Both the position numbers and the translations under genes were made by a program. A stretch of DNA of 64,000 bases, taken from NCBI GenBank assembly GCA_009193035.1, contig SWDT01000154.1, positions 1 to 64,000 of the forward strand, given 5' to 3'. Below the pieces are notes generated by a model. It was not told where the DNA came from. It was given only the letters and a program-made list of their open reading frames with translations, and did not search any database. Numbering within the stretch: position 1 is the stretch's first letter; every line of letters starts with the position of its first letter. Of the stretch, positions 33,566-45,138 are shown one piece after another. This DNA comes from Halicephalobus mephisto. Taxonomy: Eukaryota; Nematoda; Chromadorea; Rhabditida; Panagrolaimidae.

Positions 33566-36069
33566 TCACTTAACACTGGGCATCGCATTGGATTTCGGGA
33601 CTGAGGAGGCTGTTTGAGCGACTACGGTATTAGGCAATTCAGCGTAAATCCTTTTTATTCTGAGGTTACACAACAAGCTCATTATCCTGAAAATATTCAG
33701 TAATGATTAGAGTTTTGTATTCCGAAAAGTGAGAGTTAAAGTTCAAAATCAGGGTTTGAGATCAAAGTTTGTGTTTTTCGTGCTAGGATGACATTCATGG
33801 ATTTCTTCTATTTCGAAAAGTTATTTTATCTGAATTGATAAACCCCGTCTGGATTTCTCAAACATAACCAGAATGTCTTTTACTTCGGAAAATCCAAATC
33901 TCGACCTCGAACTTTGACTTTCGAATTCACAAAACGAAACACAAACTACAGTATACTTACAGTTTCTCCGTGTCTATCAACATCCAAAGTTCTGTTTGGA
34001 TGACGAAATAGTAAATTCTGCTCTGGTTTTCCATGGCCCCGATCCCGAATACAATCCCGAGATTAATCAACACGATCAGATCAGTAGCAACAGTTTGGAT
34101 CAAGAAATATATTTCTCTTCTGTAAGATTTCATTTTTGAAACAGATTTGTCTGCTAGTTGTCTTTGATTTTTGGAGAACTTTCGGAGTCCCATGAAGGTG
34201 AAAGAGTCGAGGACGATGGACAGGAAGACACTCGCGATTTGGACGTAGCCAAGGGCATAGGTCTCCATGTTCCTTCCGCAAGTCTTCGAAAAGTCATTCA
34301 GAATACACCAACAACTGGAGTAAAAGTACAGTTGACAGTCTCCTAGAACAAAAATGAATAAAAAATCTATTTCGAAATTTCGATTTTCTTAAAAAATAAA
34401 ATATTTTTGAAAATTTTCTTTGTGAAAAAATTTTAATTTTAATTTTTTAATAAATTCGTTTTAGAATTTTTTTGAATGCGAAGTTTTTTGAGAATTTTCA
34501 TTCTGAAATTAAAATAGAATTTTATTCAAAAAATTTTTCAAAATCAGAAAATTAAAATTTTTTAAATTATTTAATTTTTAAAAATTTTCGTGGTAAGAAA
34601 AAAATTCAAAATTACTATTAAAAATTTAAATTTTTTTAATTCTAAAATTTAAATTAAATTTTTTAATTATAAAATTAAATTTTAATTTGTAAAATAATTT
34701 TTTTCAGACATGTCATCATTTTTCGAAAATATTCGTGCTGAAATTACTACTTATTTTTAACTTTCTCCATTTTCTAATTTGTTTAAAAAATTATTAATTT
34801 CAAAATTAATGAGTTTTATAAATAATTAATATAATCTAATTTTGGATTTCTTAAGTTATCAAAATTATATTTTTTAACAGTAATCAACTGTTGTGGAACA
34901 TGAATCTGGATCCGACGTGAGATTTTCTGAAGTCCATAGAAGTCGGTTTGTCTTTAAAAATGAAATTCAAATTTCTGGTACTTAAGGAAGCCGTCAAATC
35001 CCCTTTAACGGCATGGCGGAGATTATCATTATTGTTCAAATTTATTTTGTATTTATTATTATTGAATCGTCACTGGGGGCTCCGGATCTGCATGTAGACA
35101 CAAATATATAAAACAACTTTACAGGCCCAGAGGCACGAGATAAATCACAACTCTATAAAATTATTACGCAATCTTAAAATTACCTCCAACCCGCAATCGT
35201 ACACCTTTCGTTGGTACTCAGGGTATTTCCCTTCGGGACCAACGCTGGGTGACTTGCACTCAAATAGATCGTGCACAATCCAACAATTATCGTGTTTATT
35301 TCTTGTATTACTCTATTGTTCCCCTAGGTTTGTGATATTTATTGTACCGTAATCCTGCTGTATTAGAGTAAATTTAGAAAACTACTGTTTTCAGATTATT
35401 ATAGAACTACGGGAACCGGGTTACAGTTCACACATCAACTTACTGTTAGCTAACGGAATAATGGCCCAAATGGTCGGAAAAGTCCATAAAAATCCAATTA
35501 TAGTTATAATTGTTGATTTTTTGAATATTTTTTCATATTTCAACGGGAACCAGACGGCCACGAATCGGTTGAAACTTTTCGGATTGTCGGTCAATTTGGC
35601 GCAGAAATGGAGGGGAAAAATCACGAACGTCACGACAGACACGTAACCTGGACCGTCGTCTTCCGGATGGAAGAATATCATCGGAGCCATGTAAAACATA
35701 AAACAAAAAATCAAAATTAAATCAGCAATTCGTTGTGAAAGACAGATTCGTCCAAAAGGTGTGTTCAGCTGAGGTACTGTAATGAGTAATTTCAGATCCA
35801 CAACACAGATGCCGGCGGCGATCAAACAAGTCTGAAAATTATTTTTCATCATTTTTTTTTTTATCATTTTTTATCATTTTTCATCATTTTTTTTATCATT
35901 TTTTATAATTTTTTTTATCATTTTTTATCATTTTTCTATCATTTTTTATAATTTTTTTTATAATTTTTTTTCATTATTTTTTATCATTTTTTTACCATTT
36001 TTTATCATTTTTTAAATTAAAAAAACTTACGATGAACAAAATAAAACTACAAAGTAAATTGTCTTCCAT
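33566..36069 (-). CDS. srx-type seven-transmembrane chemoreceptor
   Basis: Exons (minus) 36069-36031, 35831-35444, 34342-33961, 33686-33566; phases agree and give 309 aa. The start MEDNLLCSFILFI lies in TM1. Family landmarks: FGRICLSQRIADL after TM1, TM3 FNRFVAVWFPLKYEKIF (the DRY-like region of Srx receptors), TIIGFLW for TM4, a cysteine-rich second extracellular loop (CQLYFYSSCWCIL), and TM5 followed by a basic loop. Srx receptors are nematode-specific GPCRs expressed mostly in chemosensory neurons. Intron 2 contains LTR-like copy B, intron 3 a palindromic repeat, and intron 1 is a degenerate TTTTTTATCA tandem tract. The C-terminal exon is the least certain. Confidence 0.75.
33725..33925. 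repeat. Palindromic repeat in srx intron 3
   Basis: TTCAAAATCAGGGTTTGAGA at the left and AATCTCGACCTCGAACTTTG at the right are imperfect inverted copies, related to the family at 21965-22440. Noncoding. Confidence 0.5.
35044..35285 (-). repeat. LTR-like repeat, copy B, inside srx intron 2
   Basis: The reverse complement matches 32495-32742 almost throughout (GATCTATTTGAGTG, GGGAAATACCCTGAGTACCA, TTATCTCGTGCCTCTGGGCC). The TGTTGGATTGT end is intact at 35275-35285; the other end is degraded. It lies wholly inside an intron and is inverted relative to copy A. Confidence 0.72.
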
Positions 36070-36584
36070 TTAGAATAGCAAAAAATATTTTAAAATAACA
36101 AAATTGAAAAAAATTACTTTTATTTAAAAAATAATTATATAGTTAAAATAAGCAATTGTAAAGTCTGAAAAGTAGTTATTTTAAACATGATTAAATTTCG
36201 CAAAGATTTTTGAACTTTGCTACCAGACGATTTAAATTACATATTAATAAAATTATTGATTATTAAAAAATAAAATAATAAAATTACATCATTTTAAAAA
36301 AGTAGAATTTAAAAAACAAAAATTTAAAATAATTAAATTTCAAAAACTCAATACAGTAATAAAAATTTAATTTCATTAAGATTATTAATTAAATTTTAAA
36401 AATTGTTTAAATTTTATTTAATTTTCTAATTTTTTTTAAATTCGAAAAATTCAATACAGTAAAAAAATTTAATTTCATTATGATTAAGAATTAAATTCAA
36501 ATAACAGAATTTTAAAAAAGTATAATTTCAGAAATCCAAAATATGAATTGTAAACATTTATAGATATTAGAAAAGAAAAATTGT

Positions 36585-36704
36585 ATTACTATTACTATTA
36601 CTATTACTATTACTATTACTATTACTATTACTATTACTATTACTATTACTATTACTATTACTATTACTATTACTATTACTATTACTATTACTATTACTAT
36701 TATT
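36585..36704 (+). repeat. Hexanucleotide microsatellite (ATTACT)n
   Basis: About 20 perfect copies of a 6-bp unit. The surrounding 36070-37259 is AT-rich with no gene seen. Confidence 0.95.
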
Positions 36705-37259
36705 GAAAATAGAACATATTTTAGTCTTGAGAAAAACGAGGAAATTTATGATTTTATTATGACTTAGACGTCACATTTGTCTGTGAAAAATAAAAATAAA
36801 TCTTAACATACGTAATAAAACTTGAAATTCTAAAATATGAAATTTCAAGTTTTATTATTTTAAATATTTTTTCGAATTTTATTCAATTAAGATTCTGAAT
36901 TTTCAAGAAAATCTTCAATTTCAAGAGCAGTCAAGTGTAAGTTGAAAATAACAAGTTCTCAGAAGTGACTTAATCAGACTGTAAATAATAAAATAAAAAA
37001 GTATTTTATCAACTTTTAGAACAAATTACCAACATAAAATTCACCGTTTTCAGTTGTCAATTAATTTTTTGCATTTTGATACATTTCACATTTAATTCCG
37101 TAATTTGTCCACAAACATGTTTGAGAAAATCCCGTGATGTTTTTTTTGTCCAAAAAAAAATTGAGTTTTGAACACATACGATACTAAGAAGGTTAATGCC
37201 CTGGGGCGGTGTGTGATGCAGGACTTGGAAGTGGATAATTGATGAATTGGAAACAATTT

Positions 37260-37565
37260 TAACTAAATTACAGTAAGCACAATCTTCGGACTAGTTTTGT
37301 TCGTTCGTAGGTCCAAGAGCTCCAGAAGATCCAAGTTATCCAATTATGCAAGAACAGCAAGATCCACCACCAGCAACGACGATTTTGATTTGACAGCAGA
37401 TTCCCCTTCATAATCTCTAGCAGCTCCTCCATGTCCTCCAGCATCTCCACTGTACCTAGCAGCGGCTCTGGCGACAGCATCCTACGGTCTTGTTCTTGAT
37501 GACGGGCTAGTCGAGATTTCATGTTCATCCCATGCTTCATCAGAATATCTCTCTTGATTTTGGAG
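37260..37565 (-). pseudogene. Decayed cuticle collagen pseudogene
   Basis: On the minus strand, one frame reads ARAAARYSGDAGGHGGAARD and another GGGSCCSC followed by an interrupted GSSGALGP. These parallel the intact collagens here ([20 protein letters not shown] and [17 protein letters not shown]). Joining them needs a frameshift, and a TAA lies just after CCSC. Upstream, a third frame resembles the DFC...WEEY segment. The open ORF across this stretch is in the wrong frame for collagen. Only the N-terminal non-triple-helical part survives; the long Gly-X-Y block is gone. Confidence 0.65.
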
Positions 37566-37846
37566 CCAGAATCCTGAAATGCGATCCAGAAACAATTCAA
37601 CTTAAAAAGAAACAAATTTTCGCTCCAGGACAAAAAGTAATAAAAATGAAAGTAATTGAGTACTATTAGCGGCAGATGGAATTCTGGAGGAGAATCGAGG
37701 ATGAAGATCCCAAGAAGGATAACCAAATCGTGGCCAGATAAATAACATCCAATTAAATCATTTGTAATTTCATAGAAGTTTTCTGCATTCTTAGAATTGT
37801 TATTTACTTTTTAAATTTATTATTCGACATCAAATCAAAGCTAAAT

Positions 37847-38345
37847 TTGCAATTTACCTGCAACGTTCCTCCATATCGGCTAGAATTTTTATATTCATAT
37901 TTATGGATATTTCGAAATTGAAAATAAAGATGCATATTGATTTTGATGTTACTTAAATTGCTAATGTATTTTAATCAGAGTCAAATTTACAGTTTGCTCT
38001 CAACATTCCTCTATATCGGTTAGGATTTTTATATTTATATTTATGGAAATTTCGAAATTGAAAATAAAGGCATATTAATTTTGATGTTACTTGAATTGTT
38101 AATATATTTTAATCAGAGTCAAATTTGCAATTTACCTGCAACATTCCTCCATATCGGCTAGAATTTTTATATTCCTATTTATGGATATTTCGAAATTGAA
38201 AATAAAGATGCATATTAATTTTGATGTTACTTGAATTGTTAATGTATTTTAATCAGAGTCAAATTTGCAATTTACCTGCAACATTCCTCCATATCGGCTA
38301 GTATTTTTATATTCCTATTTATCGAAATTTCGAAATTTCGAAATT
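37847..38345 (+). repeat. ~139-bp tandem repeat, about 3.5 copies
   Basis: The unit (AATTTACCTGCAACATTCCT ... TTTTAATCAGAGTCAAATTT) recurs at about 37848, 37987, 38125 and 38265 with few substitutions. Noncoding; function unknown. Confidence 0.88.
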
Positions 38346-39920
38346 TAATAAAATTTGCAGTTTATTTCCAATTTTTAAACAAATTAGTTTACTTAATTAT
38401 TGTGCGAAAATTCAATTTAATTTTGACTTTGATGTTAACCCCTCTATAGACTTCGATACATATATAAAATCGATTTTTGAATCCAGTCTTATCCAGATTG
38501 TTTTCAATCTTTAAAATTCATAAATTTTTGAAATTTTACAGTTTTTTTAAATTATATTTTTTTATTAAAAATTTTATAGATTGTAATTTTCGATTACGAA
38601 AACTGATATGAAATCCGAAAAGTTAAAACACATTGATCGAAACAACTTCGAATATGATGGACAGCTGAAAATAAAAAATTGGAAGATCAGGTTTTCGAAA
38701 AATTATCTCGAAAAAGATCTACCAAAAGAAAAAAGAATTTTCGGAAACGTTTATTCCGAAAAATCCTCAGTAAATTTAAAAAATAATTTAAAACCAAAAT
38801 TTTCATAATCACACATGTCGGTATACGGTATCTCTAAAATCATTTTTTAATTAAAAAATTATTTTTAGTATTTGTATATTTAAGTGAAAATTAAATATTT
38901 TGAATATTTTTAATTTTTCCAATCCCTCTGGCTGTTTTTGAATTTTTTTAAATAATAAAATAAAAAAATAAAATTTTACGAGATATCGGGGATGAAAAAA
39001 CGTGAGTTTATCTTCGAAATAAAAATCTCAATCCGCAATTCTTGTTTGAATATAGTTTGATTTAATGATTTTACAATTTTTAAAGTTTAAAAACATAAAA
39101 ATGTTAAAAATTAAAAAACATAAAAATTTTAAAAATATAAAAAATATAAAATTAAAAAATATAGAAATTTTAAAAATATAAAATTTATAAAATTAAAAAA
39201 CATAAAAATGCTAGAAATTAAAAATATAAAATTTAAAAATTTAGAAAATTGAAAAATATAAAAATTTTAAAAATTTAAAAATATAAAATTTCATAAAATT
39301 TAAAAATATAAAAATATAAAAATTTAAAATATAAAAATAAAATTTTTGATTATAAAATATAAATAAAATTTTCAAATTTAAAAGTAGAAACAGTAAACTT
39401 GAAATTTTTATAAAAAATTTTGTTTACGATTTTCGAAATGAATAATTCCATTCCACAAAGTTCTAAATCCTGTCTTTGCGTAATGTCAAATCATTTCAAC
39501 GAATTACTTTCACCATTTTTTGCAATTAGAGCGTTTTTTGCGACTTGAAACCGCAAGTTTTCAAACATGTTCACATGCTTGTTTTTCTTTCAAAAATATA
39601 AAAATTCATAAACGTCTCTTAAATCATGAGACTTGAAAGGTTTCAGTTTCGAAAATCCAGGTTTTGCCTGAGGCCAAGAAGATAACGCTATCGATAAGCG
39701 GAAAGGGAAATGCAGTCGTTCGAAAACAAGTTGCGCAAGAAGCCGCGCATAACGGATCCATCAAATGGTCTCTCTCATCCTCAAAGTCTCTTCAAATCAA
39801 GTTTTGCTATGTCTGACAATGTTTCGAGGGCGATCATGCATGTCTACCGGCATTTGCCCCCACAACATCAAGGATACAGGCGGAGCTGGCCAAGGTGGGC
39901 CGGAGTCCCATTCATGGTCC
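38346..39920. other. AT-rich low-complexity stretch before collagen 1
   Basis: 39060-39440 is almost pure AAAATATAAAATTTAAA-type sequence. A 66-codon frame at 38608 (MKSEKLKHIDRNNFEYDG) has no supporting splice or promoter signal. 39620-39920 is less AT-rich and is probably the collagen promoter; ORFs over it are chance. Confidence 0.4.
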
Positions 39921-39929
39921 TTATAAAAG
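39921..39929 (+). promoter_or_regulatory. TATA box of collagen 1 (likely)
   Basis: TTATAAAAG lies about 240 bp before the ATG. A likely transcribed leader with a CAAAG/GTGAG-like donor (about 39990) follows, then an ACTTTAG acceptor directly before the ATG, fitting a spliced or trans-spliced leader. Confidence 0.5.
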
Positions 39930-40159
39930 AGTTTTCTGAAGCCAGAATCAACAGCACAGTCGACAGCTCATCTGTCTACGGCTAATAAAGTGAGTTTTCA
40001 TTAATTGACGCTGTTTCGATATATGAAATCCTAACTTCGATATATCAAACTTGGTTTCTTCTTTATCGACACGTTTTACTTATAAAAATCGAGTTTTCAT
40101 ATATTGAAACCTTTTGCGCATATTATTTCCCACTTTTCCCTCATAGTAAACCACTTTAG

Positions 40160-41189
40160 ATGGACGTCAAGAAGCAAGATCACGAGGCCGAGAGCTTGAA
40201 GAAGCTCGCCTTCTTTGGAGTGGCAGTCTCCACCGTTGCTACTCTCACAGCCATCATTGCTGTCCCCATGTTGTACAACTACATGCAACATGTCCAATCC
40301 AGTCTTCAGGAAGAAGTTGACTTCTGCCGTCATCGTGCCTCCGGACTCTGGGAAGAGTACCTCAAGATCGAACGTCTCGCCGGAACCCAAGGTCGTCTGA
40401 AGCGTGCTGCTTACCACAGAGGATCTGGAATCGTTGGAAGAAGACCTCTTGCTCGTGGGGCTGCTTCCTACAGTAACGATGCTTCCGGTTACGGTGGAGC
40501 TCAAGAAGCCGCCGTTAGTGGAGGAGACGTCGCTGTTGGTGGTGGATCTTGCTGCTCTTGCGGAGTTGGAGAAGCTGGACCTCCCGGACCTCCTGGACCA
40601 GATGGTCGTGACGGAAACGACGGACAACCTGGAAATGATGGACAACCCGGACCAGATGGACCTGCTGGATCCCAACCCACAGCTGCCGATTTCTGCTTCG
40701 ACTGTCCTCCTGGACCTCCTGGACCCCCTGGAAACGTTGGACCCAAAGGACCCAACGGAAACCCTGGTGCTCCTGGAATGTCCCCTCCCCCATCTCTTCC
40801 TGGACCCCCTGGACCTCCCGGACCCCCTGGACCTGCTGGACAGCCTGGATTCCCCGGAGAAGCCGGACCCCCTGGATCCCCCGGTATCGTCAACGACATC
40901 CCCGGCCAAGCTGGACCTCCCGGACCCCCTGGACCTCCCGGACAACCCGGTCCTCTCGGACCACCCGGAGGAAACGGAAACCCCGGCTATCCCGGACCCC
41001 AAGGACCCCCCGGAGACATGGGCAACCCCGGAGCCCCTGGTCAACCCGGAACCCCCGGAGATCGCGGACCGGACGGAGAACCTGGAGACAAAGGAGGTTG
41101 CGATGTAAGTTTCCCCCCTAAAAATACAGTAATCCTAATTTTTACAATTTCAGCACTGCCCACCACCTCGTACCGCTCCTGGATACTAA
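40160..41189 (+). CDS. Cuticle collagen 1
   Basis: Exons 40160-41104 and 41154-41189; 326 aa. The ATG follows an acceptor-like TTTAG directly. The N-terminus has the nematode collagen membrane/signal-anchor segment ([17 protein letters not shown]), then EEVDFCRH and a furin-like site RLKR. A cysteine cluster (GGGSCCSCG) precedes a Gly-X-Y block with a short break around FCFDCPPG. The C-terminus [11 protein letters not shown] is spliced on from a short exon. Such collagens are secreted by the hypodermis, cleaved at the RxxR site, cross-linked through cysteines and built into the cuticle. It shares gene structure and tail with collagen 2 at 45139 and is its close paralogue. Confidence 0.93.
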
Positions 41190-41855
41190 ACATCATCACG
41201 AAAATTTCTCAGGTCTCAACTTTACAATCCTTATTCTTTCTCTTTGTCTTATATGTACAGAGCGAAAAGTTGACTGTTCCGTAGATTAGATTTTGATGAA
41301 GGTTGTGAATAAAAGGATTCACTCAAGTTGTCGGGAATCTGGGGAAGGGAAACAGTAACACCAGCTCCTTGAAGAATTCGGAGATTTTAAAAATCGGGAT
41401 TTTTTTGGGGAATAATTGGGGTTTTTGACTAGTGTACTGTAAACAGCAGAGAAACAAGTGACTTTATCTTCTGTCGTGCTGGCCGGGACTAGATGGCTCA
41501 GTATTTTTACAAAGTTTACAAATTACAAATTACAATTTTTGAGGACTTGATAATAATTAGTAGTAACTATTGCGACCACCAATTCCGAAGTTCTTTTAAA
41601 TGCCAAAAAACCCTTGTGGTCACGACACGAAAATAACTCTCCGAAATGATACTGTCGTTCGTCGGATGTTGTGTTCTTGGTGTTTCTTTTCACATGTACT
41701 AAGTCCTCTTCCTTTGAAGTTGTAGAGTAAGGAGTTAATATATAGTAACGATGGGCCACAACAATAACTTAAAGACAACTCCAAACTGAAATTCAAATAT
41801 TCTCTTTGCGCTTTTTCTCCTTCGTTGTGGGTCTTTGTTTAGTCAGATCTTCCAC
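41190..41855. other. Intergenic after collagen 1
   Basis: A minus frame at 41523-41759 (MAHRYYILTPYSTTSKEED) has no splice, promoter or family support. Nothing else seen. Confidence 0.35.
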
Positions 41856-42476
41856 AGGTTTTCTCAAATCACACCTAATTAAATAGAATCAACACGTAAG
41901 AACTTCTAATCACGGTTTTGACGTTATTTGATTCTAACTGAGTGCAATTGATGATAGGATTACAATCCAAAAAAAGATTGATTGTAAAAGGTTAAAAGTT
42001 AAAACTTTTCCGTAATCAAGGATATAGTTTGTAAACCACCGTAGGGATTGCGTCGAGTGGCCAGTGTAGATGTTTAGCATCTTGTCCTAGTCCCTGAGGA
42101 TTATTACCTCCGTAACCAAGTCGTGGACTGCACCATAGTGGTGAATCTTTCCCCCTTTATGAGGTACCCATTGCCTACCGTATTTAGTAACGCCTGGGTT
42201 GGGCAAACACGGGATGTCCATGGTTTGAAACCGCAACTTTTCGAATGACCAGTGGCGAAGATTGATTGTAGCTGAATATAGTCAACGTGATAATATCTTT
42301 TTAACTGGAAACAAACATAGTTCCAACGCGTTTATTACATTCAGCTGCAATCTATCTTTTGTTGGAGTGCAATCCTGCCATCGATTGTGCTCAATTAAAA
42401 TCGAATAATGTGAAAACTGTAATTAGAAGTTCTTACATGTTGGTTCTATTTAATTAGGTGTGATTTCAGAAAACCT
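41856..42476. mobile_element. Foldback / MITE-like element with ~130-bp inverted arms
   Basis: The left arm from AGGTTTTCTCAAATCACACC (41856-41990) is matched in reverse complement by the right arm ending at 42476 (…GGTGTGATTTCAGAAAACCT). The ~350-bp interior is GC-richer and carries no ORF. No clear target-site duplication. Likely a nonautonomous DNA element. Confidence 0.75.
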
Positions 42477-43290
42477 ATGTCCTCGTTTGCATAGGTACGA
42501 GACACGGTTTTCGATATCCTCCTTGCCCTTCGCTGATGTCATGTCTTCCCACTTTCAACTCTGTCGACGGTACTGTATCCATACTGAATCCTTAGCAAAA
42601 CTAACAAATTTCCGATCTACCGTAATACTTGAGAAAAATTTTAGCTTTTGGTACTTATTCAAGTCCCGAAGCGATTTTCACTCTAATACTGTAAAAATCC
42701 AAACTTTCGAAATTATTTCAACTCCTGAAACGATTCTTTATTTTTATTACAAAAATCCTGAATTTCAATAGATACTTAAATTTAAAAAGGATTTTTTTAA
42801 CGATACTTTAGAAATTCTAAATTTTAAAATTATCTCGAATTTGAAAATTATTTTTTTATAAAAATTTAAAAAATTAAAATTTCCGAAAATACTTTAATTC
42901 AAAATAATTCTTCTTAGAAATACTGTAGAAAGTTAAATTTTTAAAATTATTCCAAATTCAAAATTGACTTTATTTTAAAAATAAAAATTCAGAGCTTTAA
43001 AATTTAATTTTTAAAATGTTTTTTTTTTCATAAATTTTTTTTTGCAAAAACGATTTTTCGCGGTTTTTCTTTTGCAGCGGAAAAAGTAGGAAGTCGTCTA
43101 TCCTAAATCTTCGAAAAAAGTCAATTTCAAACCTTTCTTCCCAAAACATCTCCAGAATCACATCTTTAAGCAGATTTCTCGCCAGATAAACCGTCAAAAA
43201 ATAAAAATTGACTTGTTTCAAAGATTATCTAAACCCGTTATTAAAAAACATATGAAAAGTCATCGACTGTCTGCTGATTCAGACAAATTT

Positions 43291-43450
43291 GCTTCGAGAT
43301 CAAAAATTAACTTCATAAATTCGTTTCGAGATTGAAAACTAAATTTATAAATTCGTTTCGAGATCAAAAATGAACTTCATAAATTCGTTTCGAGATCGAA
43401 AAATAATTTTATAAATTCGCTTCGAGATCGAAAAATGAACTTCATAAAAA
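43291..43450 (+). repeat. ~38-bp tandem repeat, four to five copies
   Basis: Unit: AAATTCGTTTCGAGATCAAA followed by an ACTTCAT-type tail, slightly varied. The flanking 42477-43290 and 43451-44379 are AT-rich with degenerate TTAAAATTGATCTTTTTT-type repeats and no gene. Confidence 0.85.
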
Positions 43451-44379
43451 ATGTTTAAATTTCAAAATTAGATTCCTCAGAAATCACTTCCAAAATCGCA
43501 ATATATTTAAAGAATAAAATTTTTAATGAGAAATCAATTTTCAAAAAATCGTGTCAGAACCAAATCAACTAAAAAGATGCTTTTTGAATTTTTGAAGAAA
43601 TTATAATAAATTTACTTTGATAATTAAATCTGATTAAAATTGATCTTTTTTGAGAGTTAAAATCGGTTTTCTTTGAAAATTAAAATAGATCTTTTTTTAA
43701 ATTAAAGTTTTTTTTGAAAATTAAAATAGATCTTTTCGAGAGTTAAAATTGTTTTTTTTTGAAAATTAAAATTGTTTTTTTTAAATTAAAGTTGTTTTTT
43801 TAAATTAAAATTGATCTTTTTTTTAAAAATAAAATAGATTTTTTAAAATAAAATTGATTTTTTTTTTAAAATTAAAATTGATCAAAAAATCAAGTTGTTC
43901 GAGAGTTGACCATAATGATTCTGTTTTCCGTTACATAATCAAACCGTGAGAAACTAGTTGTTTGGCAATCTTGATTTTTTTCCTTGGTCATTTATCAAGT
44001 TGAATAAAAATTCAAGTTTCGTTGGCAATGTCCGTCCTCATCTAGTTGAGCTCCGTGAAGAAAACAGGAATCCTAATAGGAATTCGCCAGAGGCAGTCGA
44101 GAATGCAGAAGGGATTTGAGGCGGGGATTTACAAGTTTTTCGACAAATAAAGCGTGATAGCCACGGTTTACAGTGATCTCATTTCGGAAATTTTATTTTC
44201 TCAAAATTTCTTCGGAAAATTTCCTTATTTTTTAAAACAAAAATTTCGAAAATTTGTAATTTAAAAAATTTTTGAATTTACATAAAAATAAAAAATTCTA
44301 ATAAAACCAAAAGTGGTTTGAAACATCCAAAAATTACGGTAGTTTTTAATAAAAAAAAATTTATAAAATTACTGTAAAA

Positions 44380-44612
44380 ATTATTTTTTGTTAAAAAGTT
44401 GTTTAAATTTTTAAAAATTATTTTTTTTTAAAAAGTTGTTTAAATTTTTAAAAATTATTTTTCTTAAAAAAGTTGTTTAAATTTTTAAAAATTATTTTTT
44501 TTTAAAAAGTTGTTTAAATTTTTTAAAATTATTTTTCTTAAAAAAGTTGTTTAAATTTTTTAAAATTATTTTTTTAAAAAAAAGTTATTTAAATTTTTAA
44601 AAATTATTTTTT
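44380..44612 (+). repeat. ~43-bp AT-rich tandem repeat, about five copies
   Basis: Unit AAAAAGTTGTTTAAATTTTT followed by AAAATTATTTTT with length changes in the T and A runs. Noncoding. 44613-45138 is AT-rich promoter sequence for collagen 2. Confidence 0.85.
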
Positions 44613-45138
44613 TGAAGAAAATTTTGGGTAATTTGGAATCCATTTTTTAAGTGAATTATTTTCTGAAATGAGATAATCAAATAAAATTCCAAAAGCCGGT
44701 GTGTCACGTATTGAGAAAAAAAGTTTTATTTTTTTTGTTCGATTTTCGGTAATTGAAATACTAGTTTTAAAAATGGATTTTATCGATTTTAAATATTCTT
44801 TATTAAATATACTTTTAAATTAAATTCAAATATTTAATTAATTATCGAAAATTTAAATTTTTTATTTTACAAAGTTGTTTAAAAATAAAATTTAAAAATT
44901 TTTAATATTTATTTTTATAAACATATTTAATTTTATTTACAATGATTTTACGAACATTAATTTTAAATAAAAAATTATTTCGATTTTCATGTCAAAATTT
45001 TCGGTTTTATTTAAATATTTATTTTTAAATTTTTTCAAAGTGGAATTTCAATTTTAAACTTTTGTCGTTTTTTGACTTTCTTCGAGACTGTCCTTTATCG
45101 TTTGATCTGGATCCGTTCCAGGGATTTAAACTACCAGA

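Noticed and set aside
37847..38345. CRISPR-like regular repeat array
   Set aside because: Direct tandem repeat without unique spacers, in a eukaryotic genome.
39710..39985. 91-codon ORF upstream of collagen 1
   Set aside because: It overlaps the likely TATA box and leader and has no family or splice support.
40097..41108. Long Ser/Gly-rich minus-strand ORF and Leu/Asp-rich plus-strand ORFs over collagen 1
   Set aside because: They mirror the GGA-CCN repeat of the Gly-X-Y block in other frames; collagen codon structure explains them fully.
41523..41759. Minus-strand 78-codon ORF (MAHRYYILTPYSTT)
   Set aside because: No recognised domain, splice sites or promoter; left as an unsupported frame.
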